A stretch of 64,000 nt of DNA from contig NZ_FONA01000001.1 of the NCBI RefSeq assembly GCF_900112795.1, forward strand, positions 209,954 to 273,953, in the 5' to 3' direction. Below, in pieces: positions 63,465 through 64,000 of this stretch (the stretch's first letter is position 1; the number at the start of each line of letters is the position of its first letter). Both the position numbers and the translations under genes were made by a program. A model generated the notes under the pieces. That model saw only the letters and a program-made list of their open reading frames with translations. It ran no database searches and was not told the DNA's origin. The stretch comes from Thermophagus xiamenensis. Its GTDB lineage: Bacteria; Bacteroidota; Bacteroidia; Bacteroidales; Marinilabiliaceae.

Positions 63465-64000
63465 ATGTTTGTCAGAAAGAAACGCAACGCTTCCGGAAGC
63501 CTTTCTGTACAAGTAATACAGAAAGTGCGAGGCAAGTATAAAGTAGTAAAAACAATAGGGGGTGCCACAACACGGCACAAGGTAGAAGAACTTGTCAATT
63601 TGGCTCAACAGGAAATAAAAAAACTTTCTCAACAACAAGAATTGTTTGAGAGTGAAACAGATGCAACTGTAGATAAGGTTTTTGCAGCATTGCAAAATGC
63701 CAGTATTCGAACAGTTGGTCCTGAAATTATTTTTGGGAAAATTTTCGATTACATCGGATTTGGATCTATCAATGAACCAATGTTTCGGCATTTGGTAATT
63801 TCCCGTATAGCTTTTCCTCTGAGTAAGCTTAAAACCGTTGACTATTTGTATCGTTATCAAGGCAAAAGTTTAGATATTGATGCCGTTTATCGCTTTTTGG
63901 ATAAGCTTAACGGCAGGCTTAAATCAGAAGTAGAGCAAATTGCCTTTGCTCACACGAAAAAAGTTTTAGCAGGTAATATTAGTGTTGTATTCTATGATAT
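63465..64000 (+). mobile_element. IS1634-like (DDE_Tnp_1) transposase, N-terminal part, truncated by window end
   Basis: The open frame starts at the ATG at 63465 (TTCTATGTTTGTCAGAAAG) and is open to the last base, giving about 178 residues. It begins MFVRKKRNASGSLSVQVIQK then VRGKYKVVKTIGGATT and continues with KTVDYLYRYQGKSLDIDAVY and, at the very end, SVVFYD, the first catalytic Asp of the DDE site. This matches the IS1634 group. The element's left end is probably near 63438-63460, where a 9-bp palindrome (AAATTTGGG/CCCAAATTT) lies. The right end is outside the window. It points away from the XRE remnant. Confidence 0.75.

Overview
The window is chromosomal DNA from a member of the Bacteroidota, most likely class Bacteroidia and possibly a Marinilabiliales/Prolixibacteraceae-type marine or sediment organism. 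The evidence is a SusC/SusD pair, the RDD-SpoIIM-DUF4129-DUF4350-MoxR-DUF58 cluster, A-rich ribosome-binding regions, a TTTG-N20-TAnnTTTG promoter, DUF5018/DUF5683/DUF4434 proteins, and an Rhs-type protein with the HEYGH tip typical of the phylum. The lineage below phylum is inference. I see no rRNA, tRNA or CRISPR-Cas.

Layout. 1-4389: the end of parE, then parC and aroK. 4820-7081: a patatin/outer-membrane-barrel fusion protein. 7169-14680: a membrane-stress or envelope module (DUF58, MoxR ATPase, DUF4350, DUF4129, a multipass protein and SpoIIM as a tightly overlapping minus-strand operon, with RDD divergent). 14681-15554: a long non-coding stretch with a 46-bp periodic array of ATCCTTTTAAGGAT sites in front of a ROK regulator. 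15555-37121: a large glycan-utilisation locus (PUL), almost all on the minus strand. It reads from a recognisable promoter near 37300 through a Tat-signalled DUF4434 protein, SusC, SusD, a DUF5018 lipoprotein, two GHL10-like proteins, three SGNH esterases, an SSS symporter, a second DUF4434 protein, an N-acylglucosamine 2-epimerase, a FAD oxidoreductase lipoprotein and a GDPD. No classical GH family is recognisable, so the substrate is unknown; this is the best candidate for an undescribed system here.

37715-59932 is mostly core: rimM, transketolase, pdxB, an LpxH-like phosphoesterase with a glycosyltransferase, a YugP-type protease, an MBOAT/SGNH O-acylation pair, a LysM lytic transglycosylase, DUF5683, parB-parA, priA, mpl, a DUF4097 adhesin-like repeat protein and a CoA-transferase.

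60212-64000 is an accessory graveyard. It holds two Rhs C-terminal fragments (one with an in-frame TGA, one with an A8 frameshift that splits a zincin-like HEYGH tip), small putative immunity proteins, a decayed HicA toxin, an XRE regulator with two frameshifts, and the start of an IS1634-like transposase that runs off the window.

A composite dispersed repeat family occurs in at least eight intergenic gaps. It is built from TAGTCAT-like and CTTCTGC-like heptamers (R1) joined to a second unit (R2). Its edge abuts genes and appears to provide the start codon of two of them.
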